A stretch of DNA of 43,929 nucleotides from Terriglobales bacterium (GTDB lineage: Bacteria; Acidobacteriota; Terriglobia; Terriglobales; Acidobacteriaceae), in assembly GCA_035624455.1 (NCBI GenBank), contig DASPRM010000003.1, positions 1-43,929 on the forward strand, in the 5' to 3' direction. Position 1 is the first letter of the stretch. Every line of letters starts with the position of its first letter. Both the position numbers and the translations under genes were made by a program. The notes under the pieces were generated by a model that saw nothing but the letters and a program-made list of their open reading frames with translations, ran no database searches and was not told the origin of the DNA. Shown in pieces: positions 25,621 to 34,551 of this stretch.

Positions 25621-25767
25621 AAAAGGTTTTTCCTCTGGAACCGCGCGTGGAGTTCCTACTTCAGGCTGCAGGACCTCGAGGAGCGGACAGAGGATCGTAG
25701 GAAAGCAGGAATTCGGATTCCTGGTGGCCTCAGGGCGGATCGAGCGAACGACCTCGCTGGCTCCGTC

Positions 25768-26631
25768 CTAGCCCGTCGCCGTCTTGCGGCTGCGCTTCTT
25801 GGGTGCGCGTTCCTCCTCTTGTGCTGCCTCGGCCCGCCCCGGTTCCTTTACGCCGCGCACCGGTTTCTTCACCTTGTCGAGGCTCATGCGCAAAGCGTCC
25901 ATGATGTCGACAACCGGAGCGAGACGTTCGGCGTGGGGAGGTTCCACGATCTCGCGGCCTTCAACCTTGGCCGCAATCAGCGCCTTGAGGTTTTCGCGGT
26001 AAGTGTCCTTATATTTTTCCGGCTCGAAGGGACCTGAGAGCGACTCGATCAACGTCTGAGCCAGTTGCAGTTCTTTGTCTTTGACCAAGCTGGTGTCAGT
26101 GCGGAACTCGTCTACTTTCCGAACCTCATCGGCGTAGTACATGGTGTGGATGAGAATGCCGCGGTCGGCAGGGCGCAAAATGACCACATACTCGCGATTG
26201 TGCATGGCGACCTTGGCAATGCCCATATAGCCCGTGCGGCGCATGCCTTCGAACAGCAAAGCATAGGGCTTCTCGCCGGCTTCGTCGGGGACCATGTAGT
26301 AGGAGGTCTCGAAATAGACAGGGTCAATCTCTTCTGACTTGACGAACTCCTGGATCTCCATATTGCGGGCGGAGGGGGGAGCAGCCTTCTTGATGTCCTC
26401 TTCGTCAATGACGACATACTGACCCTTTTCGTACTCGAAGCCTTTGACGATTTCGTCGCGAGAAATGGGCTTGTCTTCGAGCTGGCAGTAGACGACGTTC
26501 TTGACGCGAGAATTGTCTTTTTCGTGGAGTTGGTTGAAGCTGATGGTCTCGCCACGAGCGGCGCTGTAGAGTTTGACCGGGAGAGAGACGAGACCAAAGG
26601 TCAGATGTCCTCTCCAAACAGTGCTTGCCAT
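25768..26631 (-). CDS. ku: Ku protein (non-homologous end joining)
   Basis: 287 residues from the ATG at 26631, preceded by GAGGTG; a longer frame to 26691 lacks family similarity. The bacterial Ku core is complete: STVWRGHLTFGLVSLPVKLYSA, FNQLHEKDNSRVKNVVYCQLEDKPI, EIVKGFEYEKGQYVVIDEEDI, DPVYFETSYYMVPDEAGEKPYALL, YVVILRPADRGILIHTMYYADEVR. It forms a homodimeric ring that binds DNA double-strand ends and recruits LigD. The C-terminal about 35 residues are Lys/Arg/Glu-rich, typical of the flexible DNA-binding tail. No ligD lies in the window. Confidence 0.96.
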   Translation of the reverse strand: MASTVWRGHLTFGLVSLPVKLYSAARGETISFNQLHEKDNSRVKNVVYCQLEDKPISRDEIVKGFEYEKGQYVVIDEEDIKKAAPPSARNMEIQEFVKSEEIDPVYFETSYYMVPDEAGEKPYALLFEGMRRTGYMGIAKVAMHNREYVVILRPADRGILIHTMYYADEVRKVDEFRTDTSLVKDKELQLAQTLIESLSGPFEPEKYKDTYRENLKALIAAKVEGREIVEPPHAERLAPVVDIMDALRMSLDKVKKPVRGVKEPGRAEAAQEEERAPKKRSRKTATG

Positions 26632-26828
26632 CCGATCACCTCGGTGATTAAAGGCCCGCCAAAAGTCCTTTACCAATAGCACACAAAACAAAGGCTTTCA
26701 ATGATGGCATCTCTGTAGTCACGGTTACCGAGGGGCTACCGGCGGGTATCCAGCAATGGCAACTCAGTGGCCATGCTCGGCGTCGCCTGGAGCCTGTACC
26801 CAAGTGTTTCCAAAAGGGCAATTATTTG

Positions 26829-26857
26829 TTGACGAAAAAGGCAGCTTGGTGCATATT
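26829..26857 (+). promoter_or_regulatory. Sigma70-like promoter of the arg operon
   Basis: TTGACG (26829-26834) and CATATT (26852-26857) are separated by exactly 17 bases. The -35 matches 5/6 and the -10 4/6 positions of the consensus. The -10 lies inside the first ArgR-type box, so a bound repressor would block polymerase. The transcript would start about 26864-26866 and reach argR after about 40 bases. Confidence 0.6.
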
Positions 26858-26893
26858 TATGCATCGATTTGCATTAATATGCATCTCTATGCA
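26850..26893 (+). promoter_or_regulatory. ArgR operator array (ARG-box-like)
   Basis: Three palindromes of the form TGCAT-N4-ATGCA occur at 26850-26863 (spacer ATTT), 26870-26883 (TAAT) and 26880-26893 (CTCT); the last two share a central ATGCAT. Half-sites therefore repeat about every 10 bases over four helical turns. The geometry equals the known ARG box (TGAAT-N4-ATTCA in E. coli), with C for A at one position, and paired boxes 20 bases apart suit hexameric ArgR. The array overlaps the promoter and ends 10 bases before the argR start, so autorepression with arginine as co-repressor is the natural reading. Confidence 0.75.
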
Positions 26894-26902
26894 AGTGAGA
26901 GT

Positions 26903-27349
26903 ATGAGCAAATTAGTTCGGCACCGGCAGATTCTGGAGTTGATTGACGAGTACCCCATTTATACGCAGGAAGAGCTGAGAAAGAAGCTGGCGCACAACCG
27001 TATAGAGGTGAATCAGGCGACGTTGTCGCGCGACTTGCGGGAGTTGGGGTTGATCAAGACAGCGGAGGGCTACAGGCCGCCGCCAGCGGAAGAGACCGCA
27101 AATCCGTCGCGTCCGCCGGTGGCGCATTTGATTCGGGAGTTTGTGCGGGAAGTTAAACAGGCGGGAAATCTGCTGGTGCTGAAAACGACCATTGGCAGCG
27201 CCCAGCCGGTGGCGGTGGCGCTGGACAATGCGGGCTGGGAGGAGAACGTGGGCACGATCGGCGGCGACGACACGATCCTGCTGATCGCCAGCACGCCGTC
27301 AGCATGCCACCGGGTAGCCGATCGCATAAGGGAGATTATCGAGACGTGA
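26903..27349 (+). CDS. argR: Arginine repressor
   Basis: 148 residues from the ATG at 26903; the longer open frame upstream would translate the operator and is rejected. The N-terminal winged helix (about 1-70) has the signature QEELRKKLAHNRIEVNQATLSRDLRELGLIK. A linker rich in Pro/Glu follows, and the C-terminal arginine-binding and hexamerisation domain (about 82-148) has GTIGGDDTILLIAST with the Asp pair that contacts arginine. ArgR represses arginine synthesis when arginine is plentiful. Being first in an operon that contains the pathway genes, behind an operator array, it should set its own level too. The stop overlaps the argC GTG start by four bases (GTGA). Confidence 0.95.
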   Translation: MSKLVRHRQILELIDEYPIYTQEELRKKLAHNRIEVNQATLSRDLRELGLIKTAEGYRPPPAEETANPSRPPVAHLIREFVREVKQAGNLLVLKTTIGSAQPVAVALDNAGWEENVGTIGGDDTILLIASTPSACHRVADRIREIIET

Positions 27350-28389
27350 CAGGGAAGTTACAGACAGCGGTCTTGGGACCGACCGGCTATACCGGTTTTG
27401 AATTACTGAAAATTCTTTTCCGCCATCCCCGCGTGAAGACGCCGCTGCTGTTTGTGCGTGAAGGATCAGAGGCAGCAGGACCACTGAGCGATGTGTTTCC
27501 GCATCTTTCAGGGAACGGGACGCATCAATTGGAGCCGTTTGCATGGTCGCGGCTGAGAAGCGCGGGCGTGGAGCTGTTGTTTCTGGCGACGCCGCACGAA
27601 TATTCGCGCGAGTTCGTGCCCGAAGCGCTTGACCACGGTTTGCGGATCATCGATTTGAGCGGAGCCTGGCGGCTGCGGTCCCCGCAGAACCTGGCGGTTT
27701 ACAAGTTTAAGGATGCTGATCCGGCTCGCGCCGCGAAGATAGCGGAGTCGGCAGTTTACGGCCTTTCAGAATGGAAGCGGAAGGAATTGAAAGAGGCAAG
27801 GCTGGTGGCGAATCCGGGCTGTTATCCGACATCGATCATTTTGGCTTTGGCGCCTCTGATCAACGCGAACGTGATTGACTCGGGCCAGGGAGTTATCTGC
27901 GATTCGAAGTCGGGAGTGTCGGGAGCCGGGAAGAAGCCAACGCCGACTACGCACTTCGTGGAAGTGGCTGACAATTTCCGCGCGTACAACCCGGTTGGCC
28001 ACCGGCACACGGGAGAAATGCTCGAACAGTTGAAGCTGAGCAGCAAAGATCTGGTGTTTACGCCGCACCTGTTGCCGATTCCGCGGGGAATGTTCTCGAC
28101 CATTTACGTTCATCTGAAAACGCCGATGAAGGCGTCGGAAGTAGAACAGGTATGGCGTGACGCGTACGCCGCGAGACCGTTTGTGCGCATGTTTGCGCCG
28201 CCGCGGATTCCGGAGATCGCGTTCTCGGTGAATACGAACTATTGCGATCTGGGATTCGCGCTGTCGGCGGGAGGGGAGCGGCTGACGCTGTTCTCGTCTA
28301 TCGACAACCTGGTGAAGGGCGCGGCGGGGCAGGCAGTGCAGAACATGAACCTGATGTATGGGTGGGACGAGAAGGAGGGCTTGCCATGA
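27346..28389 (+). CDS. argC: N-acetyl-gamma-glutamyl-phosphate reductase
   Basis: 347 residues from a GTG that overlaps the argR stop (GTGA). ArgC reduces N-acetylglutamyl phosphate to the semialdehyde with NADPH, the third step of arginine synthesis. The Rossmann motif GPTGYTG is at 11-17, ATPHEYS near 81-87, the catalytic Cys159 is in VANPGCYPTS, and the His/Arg-bearing HRHTGEM and TPHLLPIPRGM blocks are present. It is the type 1 enzyme of about 345 residues. The frame reads open 42 bases further upstream, inside argR, but without a ribosome site. Stop and argB start overlap (ATGA). Confidence 0.96.
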   Translation: MTGKLQTAVLGPTGYTGFELLKILFRHPRVKTPLLFVREGSEAAGPLSDVFPHLSGNGTHQLEPFAWSRLRSAGVELLFLATPHEYSREFVPEALDHGLRIIDLSGAWRLRSPQNLAVYKFKDADPARAAKIAESAVYGLSEWKRKELKEARLVANPGCYPTSIILALAPLINANVIDSGQGVICDSKSGVSGAGKKPTPTTHFVEVADNFRAYNPVGHRHTGEMLEQLKLSSKDLVFTPHLLPIPRGMFSTIYVHLKTPMKASEVEQVWRDAYAARPFVRMFAPPRIPEIAFSVNTNYCDLGFALSAGGERLTLFSSIDNLVKGAAGQAVQNMNLMYGWDEKEGLP

Positions 28390-29171
28390 GGCTAGTTCTG
28401 AAGATCGGAGGAGTGGCGCTGGAACAGCCTGATACCTTGCAGAGCTGCGTCCGCGCGATTAAGGCGCTGGCATCCGATGGCCATCAACTCGTGGTGGTGC
28501 ACGGCGGTGGCACAGTGCTCACGCGCACGCTGAAGAAATTAGGAAAAGAATCCGAGTTCATTAACGGGCTGCGGGTCACGGACGCAGAAACCCGCGATGT
28601 GGCTTTGATGGTACTGGCGGGGTTGATGAACAAGGCCATGGTGGGCGCGCTCACCAAAGCTGGGATCAGCGCGATGGGCCTGTCCGGCGGGGATGGGCAG
28701 GTTTTCCTGGCGCGCAAGCGCACCGGCAACGGACCGGATCTTGGCTTCGTGGGCGATATCTGCTCCGTGGAGACTGAGTGGCTGGAGACGATCTGGAGAG
28801 CGGGCGGCGTCCCGGTGGTGTCGAGCATTGCCCTGGGTACGGATGGCGAGTACTACAACGTCAATGCGGACCAAATGGCGTCGGCATGTGCCGTCGCCTG
28901 TCAGGCGCATGCGCTGATCTTCCTGACCGAAGTTCCCGGCGTGCTGGATGCGAGTGGGGCTCCGATTCGGCAGCTCGAGCTGAAAGACGTACCGACGCTG
29001 GTGAACTCGTCCGTGATCAAGGGTGGAATGCTGCCCAAGCTGGAAGCGTGCAAGAAAGCTTTGACCGGCGGGGTCGGGCGCGTGCGGATTTTTCCCGCGG
29101 ATAAAGCGGATGCACTCTCGGAGTTTTATTTGAAGAAAATCGAGTTTGGAACGGAAGTGGTGGCGGCATGA
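28386..29171 (+). CDS. argB: Acetylglutamate kinase
   Basis: 261 residues, short E. coli-like form lacking the N-terminal helix of arginine-inhibited hexameric kinases, so feedback inhibition may lie elsewhere in the pathway. ArgB phosphorylates N-acetylglutamate with ATP. Motifs: the Lys of VLKIGG at the N-terminus, VVVHGGG (phosphate-binding glycines), GLRVTD (substrate Arg), YYNVNADQMA and FLTEVPGV, and SSVIKGGMLPKLEAC with the second catalytic Lys. The ATG overlaps the argC stop (ATGA) and its own stop overlaps argD in the same way, implying translational coupling. Confidence 0.96.
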   Translation: MRLVLKIGGVALEQPDTLQSCVRAIKALASDGHQLVVVHGGGTVLTRTLKKLGKESEFINGLRVTDAETRDVALMVLAGLMNKAMVGALTKAGISAMGLSGGDGQVFLARKRTGNGPDLGFVGDICSVETEWLETIWRAGGVPVVSSIALGTDGEYYNVNADQMASACAVACQAHALIFLTEVPGVLDASGAPIRQLELKDVPTLVNSSVIKGGMLPKLEACKKALTGGVGRVRIFPADKADALSEFYLKKIEFGTEVVAA

Positions 29172-30409
29172 GCGTAATGGAAGCTTTGGAACTCGGGACC
29201 GTGCAGCAGTTGGAATCGGAACGGCTGCTGCAGACATATGAGCGGAATCCAATTCTGCTGACACATGGACGCGGGTGCTACTTGTACGACGCGACGGGCA
29301 AGGAGTATCTGGACCTGCTGAGCGGTATTGGCGTGACGGCGCTGGGGCATGCCCATGCGGCGGTTACGGAGACGATTGCGCAGCAGGCAGAACGGTTGCT
29401 GCACACTTCGAATTTGTTCTATCACGAGTTTCAGTCAGAGCTGGCGCAGAAGCTGACGAAAATTTCGGGACTGAGCCGCGCCTTCTTCTGCAACAGCGGT
29501 ACCGAGGCGGTGGAAGGTTCGCTGAAGCTGGCTCGCGCATACGCCCGCTCGCAGCAGCCGGACAGTAAACGTCCCAAGTGGCGGATTTTGGCTTTTGATA
29601 ATTCGTTTCACGGCCGCACGTATGGCTCGGTTTCAATTACCTCGACCAAGAAATATCGGGCGCCGTTTGCTCCGCTGATGCCGGGCGTTCGCTTCGTGAA
29701 ATCGAACAATGCAGCGGATTTTGACAAGAAGCTCGATGCCAGCGTTTGCGCGGTCGTGTTGGAAGTGATTCAGGGAGAAGGCGGCATTCGCCTGATGGAT
29801 CCTGGGTTCGTGCAGCACGTACGCGAGGCAACAAAGAACAGCGGAGCTTTGCTGATTGCGGATGAGATTCAGAGCGGACTGGGGCGCACCGGAAATTGGT
29901 TCGCTTACCAGATGTACGACATCGTTCCAGACATAGCGACCGTAGCGAAGCCGCTGGGCAACGGTCTGCCCCTGGGCGCGATTCTGGTGAGCGAGCAGGT
30001 TGCATCGGCGATTCATCCGGGAATGCATGGCACCACGTTCGGCGGCGGGCCGCTGACTTGTGCAGTCGCGCTCAAGGTCCTGGAGACGATCGAAAAAGAG
30101 AGTCTGCTGGCGCACAACTCTGAGGTGGGGACGTATTTCCGAAGCCGTCTTGAAGAATTGAAGGCCAAGCACAAGTTTGTGCGTCAGGTTCGTGGCGCCG
30201 GATTGATGATCGGTGTCGAAGTGGACAAGGTCGACCGTGCCAAGGCGATTGTGAAGCAAGCGATGTCGCACGGAGTGATTCTCAACCGCACTAACGACAA
30301 AGTCTTGCGCTTCCTGCCGCCGTTCATCATTACCAGGCAGCAGATCGATCACGCTGTAGAAGTATTGGAGGCAGTTTTCGGCCAGGTGGAGAAAAAGAAT
30401 GCTAAGTAA
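29168..30409 (+). CDS. argD: Acetylornithine aminotransferase
   Basis: 413 residues, class III PLP-dependent aminotransferase converting N-acetylglutamate semialdehyde and glutamate to N-acetylornithine and 2-oxoglutarate. Visible are CNSGTEAVEGSLKLAR (phosphate cup), DNSFHGRTYGSVS, ALLIADEIQSGLGRTG with PLP-pairing Asp232, the Schiff-base Lys261 in VAKPLGNGLPLGA, and GTTFGGGPLTCAVA. ArgD enzymes often also serve as succinyldiaminopimelate transaminase in lysine synthesis. Start overlaps argB (ATGA); the 3' end overlaps argF by 11 bases. Confidence 0.95.
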   Translation: MSVMEALELGTVQQLESERLLQTYERNPILLTHGRGCYLYDATGKEYLDLLSGIGVTALGHAHAAVTETIAQQAERLLHTSNLFYHEFQSELAQKLTKISGLSRAFFCNSGTEAVEGSLKLARAYARSQQPDSKRPKWRILAFDNSFHGRTYGSVSITSTKKYRAPFAPLMPGVRFVKSNNAADFDKKLDASVCAVVLEVIQGEGGIRLMDPGFVQHVREATKNSGALLIADEIQSGLGRTGNWFAYQMYDIVPDIATVAKPLGNGLPLGAILVSEQVASAIHPGMHGTTFGGGPLTCAVALKVLETIEKESLLAHNSEVGTYFRSRLEELKAKHKFVRQVRGAGLMIGVEVDKVDRAKAIVKQAMSHGVILNRTNDKVLRFLPPFIITRQQIDHAVEVLEAVFGQVEKKNAK

Positions 30410-31412
30410 AACGGCTTATGCCAAGCCAGCGCTGGCGAAGGCAACGCTAAAAAAGGCCCAGGCTTCGTTCGGGCTTTCGACGCCCGATTTGATATCGATC
30501 CGGGATCTTGCGCCTTCGGAGATCGAAGGAATCCTGGAGTTGACCGGGATGGTGAAGAAGCATCGGCGTGAATTTTCGCGGACGCTGGAGGGCAAGCACA
30601 TCGTGCTGATGTTCGAGAAGCCGTCGCTGCGCACGCGCATTACGTTTGAGGTCGCGATGAAAGCGTTGGGCGGCGATGCGACATTTGTTGACCAGCAGGA
30701 AGCGCGTATTGATGCGCGCGAATCGCTGGCGGACATCGCGCACAATCTGGAGCGCTGGGTAGATGGCATCGTGCTGCGGACATTCGAACACAAGACCGTT
30801 TGCGAGATGGCTGAGCATGCATCGGTGCCGGTGGTCAACGCACTGAGTGATTGGGAGCATCCCTGCCAGGCGCTCGCCGACTTTTTCACGCTGAAAGATC
30901 ATTTTGGTGATCTGCGAAAAGTTAAGCTTGCTTACGTCGGCGATGGCAACAACGTGGCGCATTCACTTCTGTTGACGGCCGCCGCCACCGGAAGCGCAAT
31001 CACAGTTGCCTGCCCGGCTGGTTACGAGCCGGCAGCGGAGGTGATTCAAGCCGCCTACGATTTAGCCAACGAAACCGGAGCGCGGATCGAGATCGTAGAC
31101 GATCCGACTGCTGCCGTGGCGGAAGCGGAGGCGGTTTACACCGACGTCTGGACAAGCATGGGGCAGGAGTCGGAAGGGGAAGAAAGGCGCGGCGTGTTCC
31201 TCCCGTATCAGGTGAACTCGAAGCTGATGAGCTGCGCAAAGCCCGGTGCGCTGTTCATGCACTGTCTGCCAGCGCACCGAGGAGAAGAAGTAGTGGACCA
31301 GGTGATCGACTCGGAACAGTCGATTGTCTTTGACCAGGCGGAAAACCGCCTGCATGTACAGAAATCTATTCTCATGCTGTTGCTTGGAAATTCATGGAGT
31401 GCGAATGCCTGA
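30399..31412 (+). CDS. argF: Ornithine carbamoyltransferase
   Basis: 337 residues; makes citrulline from ornithine and carbamoyl phosphate. The carbamoyl-phosphate motif is S76-L-R-T-R80, HPCQ is at 154-157, the ornithine-binding DVWTSMG is intact (favouring ornithine over acetyl- or succinylornithine), and [12 protein letters not shown] closes the active site. Most family members begin a few residues before the ISIRDL block; here an extra about 30 Lys/Ala-rich residues precede it. The ATG at 30399 has GGAG eight bases upstream inside argD, so the extension is probably translated. A TTG at 30489 would remove it but has no ribosome site. Confidence 0.94.
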   Translation: MLSKTAYAKPALAKATLKKAQASFGLSTPDLISIRDLAPSEIEGILELTGMVKKHRREFSRTLEGKHIVLMFEKPSLRTRITFEVAMKALGGDATFVDQQEARIDARESLADIAHNLERWVDGIVLRTFEHKTVCEMAEHASVPVVNALSDWEHPCQALADFFTLKDHFGDLRKVKLAYVGDGNNVAHSLLLTAAATGSAITVACPAGYEPAAEVIQAAYDLANETGARIEIVDDPTAAVAEAEAVYTDVWTSMGQESEGEERRGVFLPYQVNSKLMSCAKPGALFMHCLPAHRGEEVVDQVIDSEQSIVFDQAENRLHVQKSILMLLLGNSWSANA

Positions 31413-32649
31413 AAAAGTAGTGCTTGCTTATTCCGGAGGTCTCGATACTTCGATCATCATTCCCTGGCTGATCGAGAACTACGGGTGCGAAGTGATCGCC
31501 ATGGTAGGAGACGTAGGCCAGGGCGAGGACATGAACGCCATCGCCGAGAAGGCTCTGAAGACCGGCGCCAGCAAGGTCACGATAGAAGACCTGCGTCAAG
31601 AGTTCATCTCCGACTACGTGTTTCCTACGCTGCGCGCTGGCGCGATATACGAGCACAAGTATCTCTTAGGTACTTCGCTGGCGCGGCCGCCGATTGCCAA
31701 GCGGCAGGTGGAGGTCGCCCTGCGCGAAGGCGCAACCGCGGTAGCCCACGGATGCACGGGTAAAGGCAACGATCAGGTTCGGTTTGAGCTCACGTTCCAG
31801 GCGCTGGCGCCGCAGCTGAAGATCATTGCCCCCTGGCGGGAATGGACCATCAAGTCGCGGGAAGACGCCATTGATTACGCAGAGCAGCGCAATATTCCGA
31901 TCTCCGTCAGCCGGGAAAAAATCCACAGCCGCGACCGGAATCTTTGGCACCTGAGCCACGAGGGTGGGGAGTTGGAGGATCCGGCGAACGCGCCGCTGGA
32001 GAGCACGTGGCAGATGACAGTATCTCCGAAACAGGCGCCGGAGCAGGAGGAGACAGTCACACTGGAGTTCGAGGCCGGCACGCCGGTGGCAGTGAATGGG
32101 GTTCGTCTGGATCCTGTGGCTCTGGTGGAGAAGCTGAATGAAATCGGCGGGCGCAACGCCATCGGGCGTGTGGATCTGGTAGAGAACCGCTTCGTCGGGA
32201 TCAAATCTCGAGGATGCTACGAAACTCCTGGCGGGACTCTGCTGGTGAGCGCACAGCGCGAACTGGAAGCTCTGTGCCTGGACCGCGACTTGCTGCATTT
32301 CAAGCAGCAGAGCGCGTTGAAATATGCGGAACTGGTGTACTACGGGCTGTGGTTTACGCCTTTGCGCGAAGCCTTGGACGCTTTCATTTCGACCACGCAA
32401 AAGAACCTCACGGGCACGGTGAAGCTGTCGTTGTACAAGGGCAACGTTCAGGTCGTGTCCCGGACTTCGCCATTTTCGCTGTATCGGACAGACATCGCTT
32501 CGTTCACCATGGGCGATGGATATGACCAGAAGGATGCGGAGGGCTTCATTCGCATTCTCGGCCTGCCGGCGCGTTCGCAAGCCTGGCTGCGCCAGCAACT
32601 GGAGGGCACGGAGAAGAAGCCGGAAACCGTTCTGGAGGCAAGACGATGA
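31405..32649 (+). CDS. argG: Argininosuccinate synthase
   Basis: 414 residues from the ATG at 31405, overlapping argF by 8 bases. It joins citrulline and aspartate with ATP cleavage to AMP and pyrophosphate. The ATP pyrophosphatase P-loop is AYSGGLDTS at the N-terminus. [40 protein letters not shown] and ISREK-like [16 protein letters not shown] complete the type I enzyme. The upstream open frame to 31324 is inside argF and lacks family sequence. The stop overlaps the argH ATG (ATGA). Confidence 0.96.
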   Translation: MPEKVVLAYSGGLDTSIIIPWLIENYGCEVIAMVGDVGQGEDMNAIAEKALKTGASKVTIEDLRQEFISDYVFPTLRAGAIYEHKYLLGTSLARPPIAKRQVEVALREGATAVAHGCTGKGNDQVRFELTFQALAPQLKIIAPWREWTIKSREDAIDYAEQRNIPISVSREKIHSRDRNLWHLSHEGGELEDPANAPLESTWQMTVSPKQAPEQEETVTLEFEAGTPVAVNGVRLDPVALVEKLNEIGGRNAIGRVDLVENRFVGIKSRGCYETPGGTLLVSAQRELEALCLDRDLLHFKQQSALKYAELVYYGLWFTPLREALDAFISTTQKNLTGTVKLSLYKGNVQVVSRTSPFSLYRTDIASFTMGDGYDQKDAEGFIRILGLPARSQAWLRQQLEGTEKKPETVLEARR

Positions 32650-34049
32650 AGATGTGGTCGGGGCGGTTCCGGGAACCGCTCGACCCGGAGTTCGATCAGT
32701 GGCAGCGGTCGTTCGCTTTTGACCGGCGGCTGCTGCCGCAGGAACTGGCGGCGAGCGGAGCCTATGCCAAGGCGTTGGTGAAGGCGCGGGTGCTGAACGA
32801 TCAAGAGCTTGGTCAGATTCTGCATGCCTTGGAGCAGATCGGCTTCAATTGCAATGCCGATCCGTCGGTTTTAGACGATGCGGATGCAGAGGACATCCAC
32901 CATTTTGTGGAGCAGCGACTGACGGAGCTGATCGGGGAAACCGCATATAAGCTGCACAGCGGACGAAGCCGAAATGAGCAGATTGCCACCGATCTGAGAC
33001 TTTACGCACGAGAGCAGATCGATAGCATGCGGTCGGAATTGTTGGAACTGGTGGAGACTCTTCTGTCGCGGGCTGAGCCACTGGGCACTGCGGCCATGCC
33101 GGCATACACGCATCTGCAAAAAGCAGAGCCCGTCTTGGCGGCGCATTGGCTGCTTGCGTACGTGGAAATGTTCTTCCGCGATGTTGAGCGGTTGGCGGAC
33201 TGCCGTAGGCGAGTGAACGTGCTGCCTCTGGGCTCAGGAGCGGTGGCAGGAACGGGTCTGAATCTCGATCGGCGACACATCGCCCGCGAACTGGGATTTG
33301 ATGGTGTATCCGCCAACAGCATGGATGCCACCAGCGATCGCGATTTTGAGATCGAGTATCTCAACGCGCTGGTGATCCTGGCTGTGCACTTGAGCCGGCT
33401 GGCAGAGGAGATCACGATATTCTCAACCGCAGAGTTCGGGTTTGTGATTCTGCCGGAGAGTCTGTCGACGGGCAGCAGCGCCATGCCGCAGAAGAAGAAT
33501 CCGGACGCGACCGAATTGCTGCGCGCCAAGGCGGGGCGAGTCATGGGCGCCGGGCTGGCCGCAGCCGTGGGAATGAAAGGATTGCCGCTGGCTTATAACA
33601 AAGACATGCAGGAGCTGCAGTTGCCGTTGTTTGACGCGAGCGAGGCCACCAGTTCATCACTCACAATGGCAAAGAAGCTGATGACAGCGGTTTCATTTGA
33701 TACTACGAAGATGCAGAAAGCAGCTGCATCCGGGTTTATGAATGCGATGGAAGCGGCAAATTACCTTGTCCGTCAGGGCGTGCCATTCCGGCGTGCACAT
33801 GAAGCTATTGGCCAGGCAGTGCGGCGTTGTCTGGATCTGGGGTGCGAACTGGATAGCCTGAGTCTGGAAGAACTCAAGCGCATTCGGCCCGAGTTCGATC
33901 AGGATTTTTTCAGCTGCCTGGACACAGAAAGCGTATTGCGAAATCACCAGTCCGAAGGGGGAACCGCGCCTGCGCGCGTGCAGGAAGCGATCGCCGCTGC
34001 GTGGACCCGCTTGCGGACAATGAGGGAGGAACAGGTTGTACACGCGTAA
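32646..34049 (+). CDS. argH: Argininosuccinate lyase
   Basis: 467 residues, fumarase/aspartase superfamily; splits argininosuccinate to arginine and fumarate. The N-terminal [23 protein letters not shown], the catalytic His of [11 protein letters not shown] and the superfamily signature [12 protein letters not shown] (about 276-287, with the catalytic Ser in its flexible loop) are all intact. The start overlaps argG (ATGA), and its last 14 bases overlap the GNAT gene. This is the last step to arginine; the genes beyond it handle the acetyl group. Confidence 0.96.
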   Translation: MKMWSGRFREPLDPEFDQWQRSFAFDRRLLPQELAASGAYAKALVKARVLNDQELGQILHALEQIGFNCNADPSVLDDADAEDIHHFVEQRLTELIGETAYKLHSGRSRNEQIATDLRLYAREQIDSMRSELLELVETLLSRAEPLGTAAMPAYTHLQKAEPVLAAHWLLAYVEMFFRDVERLADCRRRVNVLPLGSGAVAGTGLNLDRRHIARELGFDGVSANSMDATSDRDFEIEYLNALVILAVHLSRLAEEITIFSTAEFGFVILPESLSTGSSAMPQKKNPDATELLRAKAGRVMGAGLAAAVGMKGLPLAYNKDMQELQLPLFDASEATSSSLTMAKKLMTAVSFDTTKMQKAAASGFMNAMEAANYLVRQGVPFRRAHEAIGQAVRRCLDLGCELDSLSLEELKRIRPEFDQDFFSCLDTESVLRNHQSEGGTAPARVQEAIAAAWTRLRTMREEQVVHA

Positions 34050-34548
34050 GGCACTGCTGCCGGATGCGGTAGTGATCCACGATCTGATCGCGCAGTACTC
34101 CGGCGACGGCACGTTATTGCCGCGCACGCTGCCGGAGATTTGCGAGAACGTGCGCGACTTCACTGTCGTCGAGGACGATGACGGCCGCATTATCGGCTGT
34201 GCCGCTCTCCATATTTACGGACTCCATCTGGCGGAGGTGCGGTCGGTGGCGGTAGATCGCGAGTCTCAAGGCCGCTCAGCAGGTAAGGCGCTGGTCGCCT
34301 CGCTGATAGAAGAAGCCAAGCTGCATAGCGTAGGCCGGGTTTTTTGTTTGACGCGATCTCCTGGATTTTTCGACCGCTTGGGTTTTACTCAGGTGGACGT
34401 CAATACGTTGCCTGAAAAAGTGATGAAGGACTGCGTGGGCTGCCCGCGACTCAACTGTTGCGACGAAATCGCCATGGTATATGCGGGAGAGGGGATGCCG
34501 GACATTGCGCGCGAACCTGCCTATCGGAGCCCGCTCCGGGTTCTCTAG
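34036..34548 (+). CDS. argA: GNAT N-acetyltransferase, argA-like (N-acetylglutamate synthase)
   Basis: 170 residues from a TTG start with GAGGAACAG just upstream, overlapping argH. The GNAT fold shows in RSVAVDRESQGRSAGKALVASLIEEAK (acetyl-CoA pyrophosphate loop QGRSAGKAL) and FFDRLGFTQVD. A C-terminal KDCVGCPRLNCCDEIAMVY block with four closely spaced Cys is typical, from memory, of the short N-acetylglutamate synthases found in arg clusters without the kinase-like domain. The position between argH and argJ supports this role: making N-acetylglutamate de novo, while ArgJ recycles the acetyl group. The gene symbol rests on context and family resemblance, not on tested activity. Confidence 0.82.
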   Translation: MYTRKALLPDAVVIHDLIAQYSGDGTLLPRTLPEICENVRDFTVVEDDDGRIIGCAALHIYGLHLAEVRSVAVDRESQGRSAGKALVASLIEEAKLHSVGRVFCLTRSPGFFDRLGFTQVDVNTLPEKVMKDCVGCPRLNCCDEIAMVYAGEGMPDIAREPAYRSPLRVL

Positions 34549-34551
34549 GAA

